A stretch of DNA of 49,020 nt from Branchiostoma floridae (GCF_000003815.2 NC_049981.1:4066819-4115838); one strand, 5' to 3'. Shown: positions 1 through 22,964, numbered from the stretch's first letter. Notes: generated by a model from the letters alone, not told the origin. Numbers and translations are program-made.

Positions 1-619
1 CAAAGTAGGTGACCGGCAGTATTGCATAGTGTATATGTCCCGAATCATTGACATTTTCTTTATACAGCAAGGGAAAAAAAGATGTCCATTAGACAACTTT
101 ACAGGCTAAGGTCAAGAATAAAACACTGGCCATGTACATATGTGTTGTTGCAACCTATGCATGAGAGACTTTGGAAAACTCAAATCTATACTGAATTTGA
201 TAAAAAAATCTTTGCTGTTTCTGCTACGATGACCTGTGATTTTCTAATGCTAACGGTTTTGTGAGATGTTGATGAAATACGTTCATTTTATAAGGGCACT
301 CTAAGGCAACCTTGTTCATTGTACACCTGTGGTGTGATGTAGAAACCGGTTACTTAAGTAGCTACATTGTGTATAACTGTTTATCCTGTTAACTTACAAC
401 ATTGACGTACTCAAACTTTTCACTATGCAATCTTCAAGAGACTGCATCTTTGTTCTGCCCCCCCGTCCCAATTTTCCTCCCCTCCCTCATATTAAAGACT
501 TTTTTTTCTCTGATATGCTAATTCATTTTAAGGTACTGTACCATCATTTTCTACTTTCCTTCTTTCAATTCTAGATAACTCAAACAAAGCAAAGAACACA
601 AAAACCAAGACAGAATGAA
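1..619. other. intergenic, no gene seen
   Basis: No coding exon, RNA or repeat could be supported here. The stretch lies beyond the RPL4 poly(A) signal and contains only a C/T-rich tract near 455-490. The short open frames have no recognisable protein signature. Confidence 0.4.
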
Positions 620-641
620 GTTTTTAGATATATTTTTGAGA

Positions 642-647
642 TTTATT
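642..647 (-). terminator. RPL4 poly(A) signal AATAAA
   Basis: TTTATT on the plus strand reads AATAAA on the RPL4 strand, 57 bases past the stop codon. This gives a short 3' UTR ending near 620, as is normal for ribosomal protein genes. Confidence 0.6.
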
Positions 648-703
648 GTGAAGACAACTGTCCTCTTGGGTGCACTTCAGTGCTGAGCTGCAAGGGGGAG
701 CTC

Positions 704-11436
<10,733 letters not shown>

Positions 11437-11439
<3 letters not shown>

Positions 11440-11512
11440 TTTGACCAATTCTTCGACGGCCACGTTCCTAAAATGTGCAGCAATGGCCGCCACACGGGAA
11501 AGAGGGAGAGGG
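11437..11512 (-). promoter_or_regulatory. putative RPL4 5'TOP start and 5' UTR
   Basis: On the minus strand the run CCCTCTTTCCCGTG (about 11506-11493) is a terminal-oligopyrimidine-like start, as used by ribosomal protein genes. It is followed by a UTR of about 60 bases and AAAATG immediately before GTAGGC, a possible donor. The assignment rests on pattern and on the correct phase of the next exon. A 5' read would settle it. Confidence 0.5.
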
Positions 11513-12149
11513 AGGTCAAGGGTTACGGGTCTTTCACTTTTGCGGAGTGATTTAATGATATTTCTACCATATTGAACACACATAATTACGTTTTTGACAG
11601 CAAAAGTATGTATAAAACTTTTAATATTTTTTTGCTATGTTAAATCAATAAGATTTCCAATTTATTTGCTCAAAAAAGTACAGTATGAACTATTTTTAAG
11701 AGCGGAGATACATCAAAAAGTAGTGACAAGTCGCCGTAGTGGAGGGGTTTCCCGATTTCCTTTACACGGACTAGCAGTCTTCAGAAGTTCTTTCCAATAT
11801 AAGACTCTAAAATGAACAATTGTCTTAAGGTTGTATCCCTCTTAACAAAATTAATGTCAGATTACACCGAATAGCAAGAACAGAAGCTAAAATATATGTG
11901 TTTTCATCTTCAAATACCAAACTTTGGGCGAAACCATACAAAATGGATTGATTCACTTGAAATTTTTAGATACATTCCATATTCAGTCGAACTTGATATT
12001 TTGAAATGTAGAAAATTTATCAAATTCACAATAAATTTAGTGTTACTTGTAATTTTTGATAGTTTATGCAAATGGTCAAAAAAGAGAGTTCTAACATATT
12101 CTGCTGTCCTACAAGTTATCCCCTATTTTGGAATAGTTTATTCCGGTTT

Positions 12150-12183
12150 CAAAATGGCGCGGTAAGTTCAAACTTCCGGAAGT
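12150..12183. promoter_or_regulatory. ETS palindrome and YY1-like site upstream of ZWILCH
   Basis: ACTTCCGGAAGT (12172-12183) is a perfect 12-base palindromic ETS-type site 42 bases before the ZWILCH start codon. CAAAATGGCGC just before it resembles a YY1 site. Both are common in TATA-less promoters of housekeeping genes and fit the divergent RPL4/ZWILCH promoter region. Function is inferred. Confidence 0.5.
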
Positions 12184-12224
12184 TTGCTGAACGTTTCGAA
12201 CCCAAGTCAAAGTGAGCTACCGCT

Positions 12225-15200
12225 ATGCCTGCTGCCGTCATGGTCCCCGAGGAAGAAAATGAGGTAGAAGTGGACAAGGAAGACCTGGAGACAATACTGC
12301 AAAGGTACGGGGGCAAATTGTCTTCAGATTAACTGCGAAAAAATTTCACATGGTCACATTTCTGGAAGGATGTTTATAAAAAAAAACTCCCCATATATGC
12401 AAAGTTTCTTTTTTACCTCCTTGGTTTCACAGGTGAAGGCACCATGAACGTAAACATCCCGGTATTTTGAAGGCACCAATTTACAGAAAAAATAACAGAA
12501 TGTCCTCGTATACACCTGGTGATTATGCTAGACGTGACCTCTTGGTGCTGAGTAACACATGGTTCATCCATTCTTTCGATTGTCTCTCATGTAGCTGGTG
12601 TTACAGTGGGGTTCATGCGCTGCCAAACTGACCACACCAACAGCTCTGAGAAGTCCTCTGAGCTTTTGGCGGTGTGGTTTGCACGTTGGATTTGTGATCC
12701 GGCTGCCCGGGTTCTTTCTGTTCTTACTCGCCCCTCTGGAATGTTACACTGAGGCAATGATTGCAAGGAGAAAACATAATAAATTTTATCGTTGCTTTTC
12801 TCTGCGACGTTGGGTCAGGCCACGTTAGCAAACAGTTTTTGCCTAATTCAGTAATTGATTGTAGTACTTTGTACTGTCTCTATCGGTACAGTGTACTGGT
12901 AACATTACACAGCTCAACTGCTTACCGCAAATTGAACCAAATTCAAAGCTTTCATAATTTAAAGGGACATAATGTAAAAGTAAAGTCACTGTTTTCGGTC
13001 ATTTATCTATACTATGAGTTGAGTCTACCTTATTACACTGCACAGCAAGATTTACAACGCATGGATGCGACTTTGTTGAGCCGTGAGGATGTCTTGAAAT
13101 ATGCGCACGTCCCTCCGCCGCTTGAGTTGTCCGCCATTTTATTCAACTCGCTGGCGAGCCAAAGAGCGCTTTAGAACGCGTTCAGTGGTTTGCTCGAATC
13201 ATTACTGAAGTTTGTTGAAAGTCCGAAGATCTGTGAACGCATCAGTCGATTCGGAAATCTACGGTCGGCTTACTTCCGGTAGGCTCCCCGGAAGTAAGTG
13301 AATTTGGTCGCGGCTTACTTTGACGTTGTTAATGAGCACTAGAAATGTGATGAAATGACGCAGATAAGTTAGAAATAAGTTGCAAATGTCAATCTGAATG
13401 GAGATTTTCAAGTTCAGAACATTTGAAATTTTGGCGCCATATTTCTAGAAATTCTACATTATGTCCCTTTAAGATAGTACAAGATGTCATATTTTGCTTT
13501 TTACACCCACCAGGTTAAAATGTGGCAAAAATGGCGACTCTGAACTTTTCAAGGAGGAGTTTCGGATTCAGCTGCTGCCGCAATCCCAGCATCCCCTCTG
13601 CAACTTGATAGATCAAAAGGCACAGATTGGCTCCATCTATCTACTTCAGAGGGAACTGCAGGTGGGTGAAGTGTCAATTTCTGTGTTTGGTTTTGAGTTT
13701 TGGACCCCAAAACTGTATTTACCCAGTGTGGTAGGCTTTCCTGTTGTTTCGTAACAAAGGTAAAAAAAGGTGACTTTTTTTATTAAAAGTGCAGGAAATA
13801 TTGTTTCTGACTCTGGAGGGATAGAAATTTTTAAAAATTTCAGTGGGAAGATGCCTCCAGACTACCCTGCAATGCTCAAAACTGTGCTATTTGCCATGTG
13901 GCTTTGACACTCTAAGATGCCCTAGCCTGGGTCCATCCGGAAAGTAATTCGCTCCAGCGTTTATGATACACTACATACAGTCGCTTCTCGCTCTGACACT
14001 TATTATTCACTTTATACAGTAGCTTCTCTGCTGTTCCGTCTGGGATCCTTGATCACGTTAACTTCTGGAAGCGTTCAAATTTTGGATGAGGGCGCTGATT
14101 GGTCCCTGCACTTGAGCGAATTAAAGAATGGGTTCAAGTGCTCGTTCTAACAGGCGTTCCAACATCCAAAACGCCCTCCATCCGCTTGCGGGAGGGAAGG
14201 TTGTCATGGAACAAACGCTGTAGAACCCATTCCTTAATTCGCTCATTAACTGACGGTATCAGCAAACGGTTTGAAAGTGCAGGTCTCCAGACAGGTAGCA
14301 GAAGCGAACTACTACTACCCAAATGGTACCCAGGCTAAAGATGCCCCCATGCTGTGAACAAATCCTGGTGAGGATACTGAATAAAATTGAGAAGGTATAT
14401 TGTTGTATTGCTCAATTTATTATAATATGTTTCCAGGTTTTTTCCGACCAGCTGACCAGTGAGAGCCTGGATGGAGTGATGGACCTGAACAGTGTGCAGG
14501 GAGGGATGGAGACAGACGAGATGGAAGACAGCACGAGAGATGACAGCCTGGAGGACCAACCAAAGATGGTGACAGAACTTCATCCTGTGTCCATCAAAGA
14601 TGCCAGGTAAACTTAAAAGTAACACAGCGGTCTGCTTTCAATTGAAGTTATTCTTTATTGCTTGTATGGTAAGAAATCATGCAACTTTTTTTCTGAATCC
14701 TGGAATTGTATACTGTAAATGCTTTTAAGTTTGCAGGGATTTAATTTCGTGTTAGCAAGAAAAAGGACTTTTTGCGGTGGTTTTAAGTTTGCGGTAGCAC
14801 CATGCACTGTTACGTCTCTTACTGCCATGGAAAAATGTTTGCAGTGGTTTTAAGTTTGCAGTGAAGCGGCCCCCGCAAAAACCATGAACATTAAAATTTA
14901 AAGCACCACGAAAGTTTCTGGATTTACAGTATTTCAAGGCCTTTTATTTTTCAGAATGTACAATTTGAAAGTTGTTTTTCTATTTGCAGAAATAAAACTG
15001 TAATCTTACAAAATTTTGATCTTACAAAACAACCATGATCTTTCTGTAGGTATTTCCTATCCCTGTACGCCATGGCCCACAACCCAGCAGTTGGAGATGC
15101 CCAGCCTGCAGTTTTCCCACTGTGGGTGAAGGTGGAAGTGCAATCCAGCAGGGAGAGGGTCTGCTACCTGGGCAGTGAGCTGCATACTAACAAAAGGGGT

Positions 15201-15240
15201 GAAGTTACTGGGATGTCAACTTTCACAGTCACTGCAAAAG
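12225..15240 (+). CDS. ZWILCH: ZWILCH, kinetochore RZZ complex subunit (5' part)
   Basis: Zwilch forms the ROD-ZW10-Zwilch complex, which recruits dynein and Mad1 to kinetochores for the spindle checkpoint. Exons: 12225-12304, 13514-13661, 14437-14606, 15050-15240, phases 2, 0, 2 and 1, all GT-AG. The block ARYFLSLYAMAHNP followed by PAVFPLWVKVEV and CYLGSEL aligns with human ARQLIGLYTMAHNP, PPLWV and CWLGAEL. The N-terminal ELFKEEFRIQLLPQSQHPL matches the human region around YEADVQVQLI. About 196 of roughly 590 residues are present. The rest should lie in or beyond the gap at 15276. Exon 4 ends in phase 1 at AAAG|GTAAAG. The next exons seen downstream belong to a WSC gene, so the true continuation is missing or misplaced. 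Head-to-head with RPL4, as in human. Confidence 0.88.
13923..14337. mobile_element. TIR element (MITE) with 9-bp target duplication, copy 2
   Basis: Same family as 1193-1613: starts TAGCCTGGGT, ends GGTACCCAGGCTA. It is flanked by the perfect 9-bp direct repeat AAGATGCCC (13914-13922 and 14338-14346). Lies in ZWILCH intron 2. Two independent copies with different perfect 9-bp duplications fix the element ends. Confidence 0.88.
14710..14933. repeat. TACTGTAAA-ended element, copy 2
   Basis: Begins TACTGTAAATGC and ends GGATTTACAGTA, with interior GCGGTGGTTTTAAGTTTGC blocks. Related to 4759-4978 and 43837-44025. In ZWILCH intron 3. Confidence 0.65.
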
Positions 15241-15275
15241 GTAAAGTATAGTTACGTCGATGAACGTAAGACATC

Positions 15276-15375
15276 NNNNNNNNNNNNNNNNNNNNNNNNN
15301 NNNNNNNNNNNNNNNNNNNNNNNNNNNNNNNNNNNNNNNNNNNNNNNNNNNNNNNNNNNNNNNNNNNNNNNNNNN
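15276..15375. other. assembly gap (100 N)
   Basis: Exactly 100 N, a placeholder. ZWILCH is cut on its left and the WSC gene lacks its 5' end on its right, so real sequence is missing or the join is wrong. Confidence 0.98.
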
Positions 15376-15673
15376 AGCTGTAAATAAAACGTTATCTAAC
15401 CAAAACGAACTCGAGTGAAGGGGGCTGTGTGCATCCGTGCTCATCGTTCAACATGAAACAGAGACGGGGGCGACGTTTTCTGGCACATACAAACAGGTTG
15501 CTGCAGTCACGTGTCTCTGACGTCACGTCAAGAAAGCTACAGTAGACGGTTCCATTCCGTGAACAAGGCTGATGGAGTTTGGCGTAAATGTGGTCCCAAC
15601 TCTTTCGTGTTAGCTAGATAAAGTTTATTTTGTTCCATAACAGATAAAATCTATTGTTAATCTCTTGTTACAG

Positions 15674-16865
15674 GGGCAATCTCGGCACAGAGCTACAAAG
15701 GCTGCTACAAGAGGAAATGGGGAACTTTCAGGACTCGGGACAGCAGCGACGACATGACCAACGAGAAATGCGTCGAGATCTGCGCAAAGGAGGGCTTACC
15801 ATATGCAGGTGCGATCGTCGGTCTTTAATTGTTATGCAATGGACCTTTTATATACAATTCTTCTTGTTGTAAGGTATTAAAAAAATATTTTTCGTGTCAG
15901 TGCAGTCATTTCGCTATGAATATGGAGATGCAACTTTCTACGAGAGATCTACTACTTCCATGCCATTATAACCCTTTTAAGTGTTTTCCTTAGCTGTTGT
16001 GACCACATGAATGTGTCACAAAGAGCACCCCTAACCTGACTTACCTCATACTACCCCCCCCCCCCAACCCAATAGGAACGTACGAGACTAAATGCGGCTG
16101 TGGGAGGGAGGTGGAGTTGGGAAGTTTTTACCTTATGTTGTCCTCCTCCAATAGGAACATACGAGACTAAATGCGGCTGTGGGAGGGAGGTGGAGCTGGG
16201 AAGTTTTTACCTTATGTTGTCCTCCTCCAATAGGAACGTACGAGACTAAATGCGGCTGTGGGAGGGAGGTGGAGCTGGGAAGTTTTTACCTTATGTTTTT
16301 CTCCTCCAATAGGAACGTACGAGACTAAATGCGGCTGTGGGAGGGAGTCGGAGCTGACAAGACTGGGAGACCCGACTGACGAGTCCGAGTGTGCCTCCAC
16401 CTGTGGGGGTGACGTCACGCAGAAATGTGGACAGGGGAACGGGTTACTCACTGTGTGGGCCACTGGCAAAGGTGAGAATAACAGGGAAATTAACGAAATA
16501 CTTAACACCTGGACTAATAGAAAATGTCAGAATAAATATTATAATTTACAATTAAAATAAATACTTCTCTCCTCCTGACATCACCAAAGGGACACATTAC
16601 GGAATATGTAGGACCATTCGATAATTCGCTGTTTCAGAGAAAGAAGTCAAACCCAATAAGTTAGAATTTAGAGATAGCTTTTTCAACTAGACAATTGCTG
16701 TACTGTTTTACACTATTTGTGTGCCCCACTTCATTTTACCTTCCATTTTGCCCCCAGACATACACTTATTATATTTTTAAGAGATTAATGCGCTTGATGT
16801 GACCATGCGACACGCCTAGGATAGTGAAGTGAAGAATAGACAGCTCCATTTTTGATGACGTTAAC

Positions 16866-16910
<45 letters not shown>

Positions 16911-19900
16911 GAGACAGATGGATAATATTTTGTTCCTTTAAATAACCGCCCTCCCTTGGGTTTTGAATGACTTGCCGCCATCTTGGATCCGTGTCCTACA
17001 CAACATGGTGGACGTTATGACGTCACGCACTGACGTTTATGTATGACGTCATGAGTCTCACTCCCATCTCTTTGGTGCAGGAAAACGCGAGATGAAGGAG
17101 GATGTGAAAGAGGACACGAGGGAGGCACAGAGCTACAAAGGCTGCTACAAGAGGAAATGGGGAACTTTCAGGACTCGGGACAGTAGCGACGACATGACCA
17201 ACGAGAAATGCGTCGAGATCTGCGCAAAGGAGGGCCTACCATATGCAGGTAACGGTCCCAGGATCTAACATGTATTGATATTTAGAGAGTTATTTACGTT
17301 CCACACTCCTTGGTGCGACAGAAGAAAAACAAGCAGTTCTAATTTGAAGATTGGAACGGTGTTCTCTACAAGAGATTTTACAGTAATAACGCAGGTTACT
17401 AGTACTTTGGAAAAAACTTCCAAGGGACGCATCCAATCCAAACTAAATCCAGATGTCATGTCTTGATTATTTCGGCATAATCTAAGTTGTTTATTTGCCT
17501 TGTTTATACCTGCATGTCAAAGGTTGCTGGAAGTCGATATCAACCCCCGTCCAGAGAAAGATTTTTTTGCTGCCCTATGTGTCATTAGACACAATAGAAA
17601 CCTAACCCTATGTTTACCCCCAATAGGAACGTACGAGACTAAATGCGGCTGTGGGAGGGAGGTGGGAAGTTTTCACCTTATGTTGTCCTCCTCCAATAGG
17701 AACGTACGAGACTAAATGCGGCTGTGGGAGGGAGTTGGAGTTGGAAAGTTTTTACCTTATGTTGTCCTCCTCCAATAGGAACGTACGAGACTAAATGCGG
17801 CTGTGGGAGGGAGATGGAGTTGGGAAGTTTTTACCTTATGTTGTCCTCCTCCAATAGGAACGTACGAGACTAAATGCGGCTGTGGGAGGGAGTTGGAGTT
17901 GGAAAGTTTTTACCTTATGTTGTCCTCCTCCAATAGGAACGTACGAGACTAAATGCGGCTGTGGGAGGGAGATGGAGTTGGGAAGTTTTTACCTTATGTT
18001 GTCCTCCTCCAATAGGAACGTACGAGACTAAATGCGGCTGTGGGAGGGAGTCGGAGCTGACAAGACTGGGAGACCCGACTGACGAGTCCGAGTGTGCCTC
18101 CACCTGTGGGGGTGACGTCACGCAGAAATGTGGACAGGGGAACGGGTTACTCACTGTGTGGGCCACTGGCAAAGGTAAGACTGAAAAACAATTTGCTAAC
18201 AGATTCATATTGACAGCCCAATGTACCTTTATCTGATCATGCGACGCGTGTCCTATGTAAAAATAGATACGTTACTCTCCATTTGTACAAATGTAAGTAG
18301 TATGGAAACACAGAAAGACACAGAGGCAGAAACACAGACAGATACACAATTTATCATTCACTCAAATAACCTTCAGTCCAAATTATTGGCAGCCATCTTG
18401 GCCGCCATGTTGGATCAATGTTCCATCAAACATGGCCGCGGTGACTAGTAGTATTCCAGGATTGTGACGTCACACACGAGTTTATGTATGACGTCATAAA
18501 TGTTCAACCGATCCTTTCTGTACAGAGAAGCGCGAGATGAACGAGGCAGAGGATGTGACTGAGGACACAAGGGGGCTTGAAGCACAGAGCTACAAAGGCT
18601 GCTATAAGAGGAAATGGGGAACTTTCAGGACTCGGGACAGCAGCGACGACATGACCAACGAGAAATGCGTCGAGATCTGCGCTAAGGAGGGCTTACCATA
18701 TGCAGGTAACGGTCTTCAGGATCTATTAGTAATTGATATTCAGAGGGCCATTTACGTTCCAAACTCCTTGTTGGGACGAAAGAAAACAAGCATTTTTTTT
18801 CGCACAAGCAATTCTATTTTGAAGATGGGGACGCGACTCTCGACAAAGATTTTATGGTCATAACACAGGCAACGTTGGAATGAATTAGGTCAATCACAGC
18901 CAATCTTGGAACCATCCAATCCAAAGTAAATTCAAATGTTTATAATAAGTCTTTATTATTTCGGTGTAATCTGAGTTGTTTATTCGCTTCAGTTATACCT
19001 GTACGTCAAAGGTTACTGGCAGTCGATATCGACCCCCGTCCAGGAAAAAAATTTACAAGGCACGATACTTGAGCCCTTACCCTAACCTACCTTACACTGT
19101 CCTCCATAGGAACGTACGAGACTAAATGCGGCTGTGGGAGGGAGGTGGAGTTGGAAAGTTTTTACCTTATGTTGTCCTCCTCCAATAGGAACGTACGAGA
19201 CTAAATGCCGCTGTGGGAGGGAGTTGGAGTTGGGAAGTTTTTACCTTATGTTTTTCTCCTCCAATAGGAACGTACGAGACTAAATGCGGCTGTGGGAGGG
19301 AGTTGGAGTTGGGAAGTTTTTACCTTATGTTTTTCTCCTCCAATAGGAACCTACGAGACTAAATGCGGCTGTGGGAGGGAGTTGGAGTTGGGAAGTTTTT
19401 ACCTTATGTTGTCCTCCTCCAATAGGAACGTACGAGACTAAATGCGGCTGTGGGAGGGAGTCGGAGCTGACAAGACTGGGAGACCCGACTGACGAGTCCG
19501 AGTGTGCCTCCACCTGTGGGGGTGACGTCACGCAGAAATGTGGAAAGGGAAACGGGTTACTCACTGTGTGGGCCACTGGCAAAGGTAAGACTGAAACACT
19601 TTGCCAACAGATTCAAATTGCCCAATGTATCTTGATCTGACCATGCGTCTAGGGTGTGAAAATAAGTACATTACTCTCCATTTGGTAGTGTGGAAATACA
19701 GACAGAAACACAAACGGGCACACAGACAATTTATCATTCACTGGAATATCCCTAAGTCCTATTCGCTCCAAATGATTGGCTGACATCTTGGATCAATGTC
19801 CCAACAAACATGGTGGGAAGTAGCGTAGTATTACAGGATTGTGACGTCACACACGCGCCCACCCAGGATGTGAAGAATGGACATTTCCATTTCTGATTTC

Positions 19901-22121
19901 GTTAACACAGACAGACATAAAGACATATAATGTTTTCTTATTTGAAATTACCGCTATTAATTTGAGCTTTGAATGACTTGCCGCCATCTTGGATCCATGT
20001 CCTACATATGGTGGACGTTGTGACGTCACGAACGAACACGTATGTATGACGTCATGAGTCTCACTCCCATCTATTTGGTACAGAGAAGCGCGAGATGAAG
20101 GAGGAGGAGGATGTGAAAGAGGACACGAGGGAGGCGCAGAGCTACAAAGGTTGCTACAAGAGGAAATGGGGAACTTTCAGGACTCGGGACAGCAGCGACG
20201 ACATGACCAACGAGAAATGCGTCGAGATCTGCGCAAAGGAGGGCTTACCATATGCAGGTAACGGTCCTCAGGATCTAGTAGTAATTGATATTCAGAGGGC
20301 CATTTACGTTCCACACTCCTTGTTGGGACGAAAGAAAAACAAGCATTTTTTTCACAAGCAATTCTATTTTGAAGATGGGGACGCGACTTTCGACAAAGAT
20401 TTTATGGTCATAACACAGGCAACGTTGGAATGAATTAGGTCAATCACAACCAATCTTGAAACCGTCCAATCCAAAGTAAATTCAAATGTTTAAGTCTTTA
20501 TTATTTCGGTGTAATCTGAGTTGCTTATTCGCTTCAGTTATACCTGTACGCCAAAGGTTACTGGCAGTTGATATCGACCCCCGTCCAGAAAAAAATTTAC
20601 AAGGCACGATACTTGAGCCCTTACCCTAACCTACCTTATACTGTCCTCCATAGGAACGTACGAGACTAAATGCGGCTGTGGGAGGGAGATGGAGTTGGGA
20701 AGTTTTTACCTTATGTTGTCCTCCTCCAATAGGAACGTACGAGAATAAATGCGGCTGTGGGAGGGAGGTGGAGTTGGGAAGTTTTTACCTTATGTTTTTC
20801 TCCTCCAATAGGAACCTACGAGACTAAATGCGGCTGTGGGAGGGAGGTGGAGTTGGGAAGTTTTTACCTTATGTTGTCCTCCTCCAATAGGAACGTACGA
20901 GACTAAATGCGGCTGTGGGAGGGAGGTGGAGTTGGGAAGTTTTTACCTTATGTTGTCCTCCTCCAATAGGAACGTACGAGACTGAATACGGCTGTGGGAG
21001 GGAGATGGAGTTGGGAAGTTTTTACCTTATGTTTTTCTCCTCCAATAGGAACGTACGAGACTAAATGCGGCTGTGGGAGGGAGGTGGAGTTGGGAAGTTT
21101 TTACCTTATGTTGTCCTCCTCCAATAGGAACGTACGAGACTAAATGCGGCTGTGGGAGGGAGTCGGAGCTGACAAGACTGGGAGACCCGACTGACGAGTC
21201 CGAGTGTGCCTCCACTTGTGGGGGTGACGTCACGCAGAAATGTGGACAGGGGAACGGGTTGCTCACTGTGTGGGCCACTGGCAAAGGTGAGACTAAAATA
21301 TTTATGTTTGTAACCGGGAAATTAACAGGAAACTTTGCGTCCGGGCCACTTGGAAAAGTCGGTATAAATGTTTGTAACAGGGGAACGGGAGACCCAGCGT
21401 CTGTACCAATGAGAAAAGTCAGAATAAATATTATAATTTACAGCCAAATGAAGAGTACTCTCCTCCTCACATCACCAAAGGAAGATGTAACTGAATAGGT
21501 GGGATCCTTCGACTTTCATTGTTTCAGAGAAAGAAGTCAAATCCAATTAGAGTTTAGAGATAGCTTTAAGACTACACACATGTACTGTTTTACACTATTT
21601 GTCTGTCCCATTTTATTTTACTTTACGTGCAATTAGCCCACAGACATGAATGTGCAATACACTTATTACATTTTTAAGACATTGGTGCACTTGATATGTC
21701 CATGCGACACGCCTAGGATGTGAATAGTACACATCTCCATTTTTGATTACGTGAACACAAACAGACAAACCGACAAAGAGACAGACGGATAATGTTTTCT
21801 TCTCCATTTAAAATAGCCTTCCACTCCATTGAGTTTTGAATGACTTGCCGCCATCTTGGATCCGTGTCCTACACAACATGGTGGACGTTATGACGTCACG
21901 CACTGACGTTTATGTATGACGTCATGAGTCTCACTCCCATCTCTTTGGTACAGGAAAACGCGAGATGAAGGAGGATGTGAAAGAGGACACGAGGGAGGCA
22001 CAGAGCTACAAAGGCTGCTACAAGAGGAAATGGGGAACTTTCAGGACTCGGGACACCAGCGACGACATGACCAACGAGAAATGCGTCGAGATCTGCGCAA
22101 AGGAGGGCCTACCATATGCAG
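15674..22121 (+). CDS. multi-WSC-domain protein (partial, both ends missing)
   Basis: WSC domains are eight-cysteine modules thought to bind carbohydrate, usually extracellular. Each domain uses two exons. A exons (15674-15808, 17081-17248, 18526-18705, 20084-20257, 21954-22121) encode SYKGCYKRKWGTFRTRD...EKCVEICAKEGLPYAG. B exons (16313-16471, 18016-18174, 19426-19584, 21128-21286, each 159 bases) encode GTYETKCGCGRE...SECASTCGGDVTQKCG...LLTVWATGK. All introns are phase 1, so the pairs are freely duplicable. Four complete domains and the first half of a fifth are present. Later domains are joined by short charged linkers such as KREMKEDVKEDTRE. Domains are almost identical (for example Q to K in B3, S to T in A5), and introns are alike too, so the expansion is recent. 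No signal peptide or membrane segment is visible because both ends fall in gaps. The specific gene is not recognised. Confidence 0.85.
16076..16312 (+). repeat. 79-bp splice-acceptor array before WSC exon B1
   Basis: Three extra copies (starting 16076, 16155, 16234) precede the real exon start at 16313, at exact 79-base spacing. Each unit holds the first 35 bases of exon B (GAACGTACGAGACTAAATGC...) plus 44 bases ending CCTCCTCCAATAG, a full polypyrimidine tract and AG acceptor. 79 is not a multiple of three, and reading from an upstream copy meets TAA in the next unit. Confidence 0.9.
16866..16908 (+). repeat. (CAGA)n microsatellite
   Basis: About ten CAGA units in the intron between WSC exons B1 and A2. 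Short traces (ACAGACAGACA) remain at the equivalent place in the later introns, which supports duplication of whole exon-intron blocks. Confidence 0.9.
17627..18015 (+). repeat. 79-bp splice-acceptor array before WSC exon B2
   Basis: Five extra copies (17627, 17700, 17779, 17858, 17937) precede the exon at 18016. The first unit is 73 bases because of a small deletion. Same unit as before exon B1. Confidence 0.9.
19110..19425 (+). repeat. 79-bp splice-acceptor array before WSC exon B3
   Basis: Four extra copies (19110, 19189, 19268, 19347) precede the exon at 19426, all at exact 79-base spacing. The first unit follows ACTGTCCTCCATAG, which appears to be the ancestral intron end. Confidence 0.9.
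20654..21127 (+). repeat. 79-bp splice-acceptor array before WSC exon B4
   Basis: Six extra copies (20654, 20733, 20812, 20891, 20970, 21049) precede the exon at 21128, the longest of the four arrays. Single-base variants (AAATACGG, GAATAAATG) occur within the copied exon part. Confidence 0.9.
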
Positions 22122-22153
22122 GTAACGGTCCCAGGATCTAATATCTATTGATA

Positions 22154-22253
22154 NNNNNNNNNNNNNNNNNNNNNNNNNNNNNNNNNNNNNNNNNNNNNNN
22201 NNNNNNNNNNNNNNNNNNNNNNNNNNNNNNNNNNNNNNNNNNNNNNNNNNNNN
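22154..22253. other. assembly gap (100 N)
   Basis: Exactly 100 N, 32 bases after WSC exon A5. The matching B exon and any further domains are missing. Confidence 0.98.
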
Positions 22254-22964
22254 ACAGTTCTTCGTTTCCAGTGAGTGACTTTATCAATGAGATGTCACTT
22301 GTGAACAAAAGAAAATTTCCGGAGGCAAATAATAAATCGTGCAAACAATGAATAATGCCGTCCATAGGGATTTAAGTATGAAGATAAAGGCACGTGTTTA
22401 TGAGAGAATTTGACAATTTCCCAAAGGAGAAAGAAAGATGGCCCAAAAAACTGTATTCAAGGAATTTACGGCAAATATGTGCTAATTATGACCCTGTTTT
22501 GCACAGTATAGTCAAAACGTTTTATTTTAAAACGGCCAAAACTTGATAAGTGCCTGGATGTCATTCATACAATCGACCCTACATGACCCGAAGAAAATTG
22601 ATGGAGGGTCAACCAATATTGTATACTCGTTGTAGTTTTACATACAGCTGCTAGGAGTCTCTTTTGAAACGTATCTTAACACTCTCATTTATCCATCCTT
22701 TCTAATCTGGCGCATGGACAATATCAAAGAAATCAAATTTCTCGATTTACAACGTTCAAAATTTTTCCTAATGAAAGATGCGTACTACTTAAAACATGTA
22801 GGATTACATACATGCATAATCAACAAGTGGTTGGGACCAAGTCAGCACATATAGTTCAATACACAATATATAATAATACAAAATATATCATAATCCATTA
22901 CAACTAATAAACTTTACTGTCTAAAACCATAGTGTCAGTAAAAGTCAAGAGTAGGGTATTACTC

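Noticed and set aside
16076-21127. CRISPR-like direct repeat arrays
   Set aside because: Repeats are contiguous with no unique spacers, carry splice acceptors and exon starts, and the sequence is eukaryotic.
12225-22121. A single ZWILCH-WSC fusion gene
   Set aside because: The phases agree, but a gap intervenes and Zwilch should continue for about 400 more residues; the agreement is easily due to chance.
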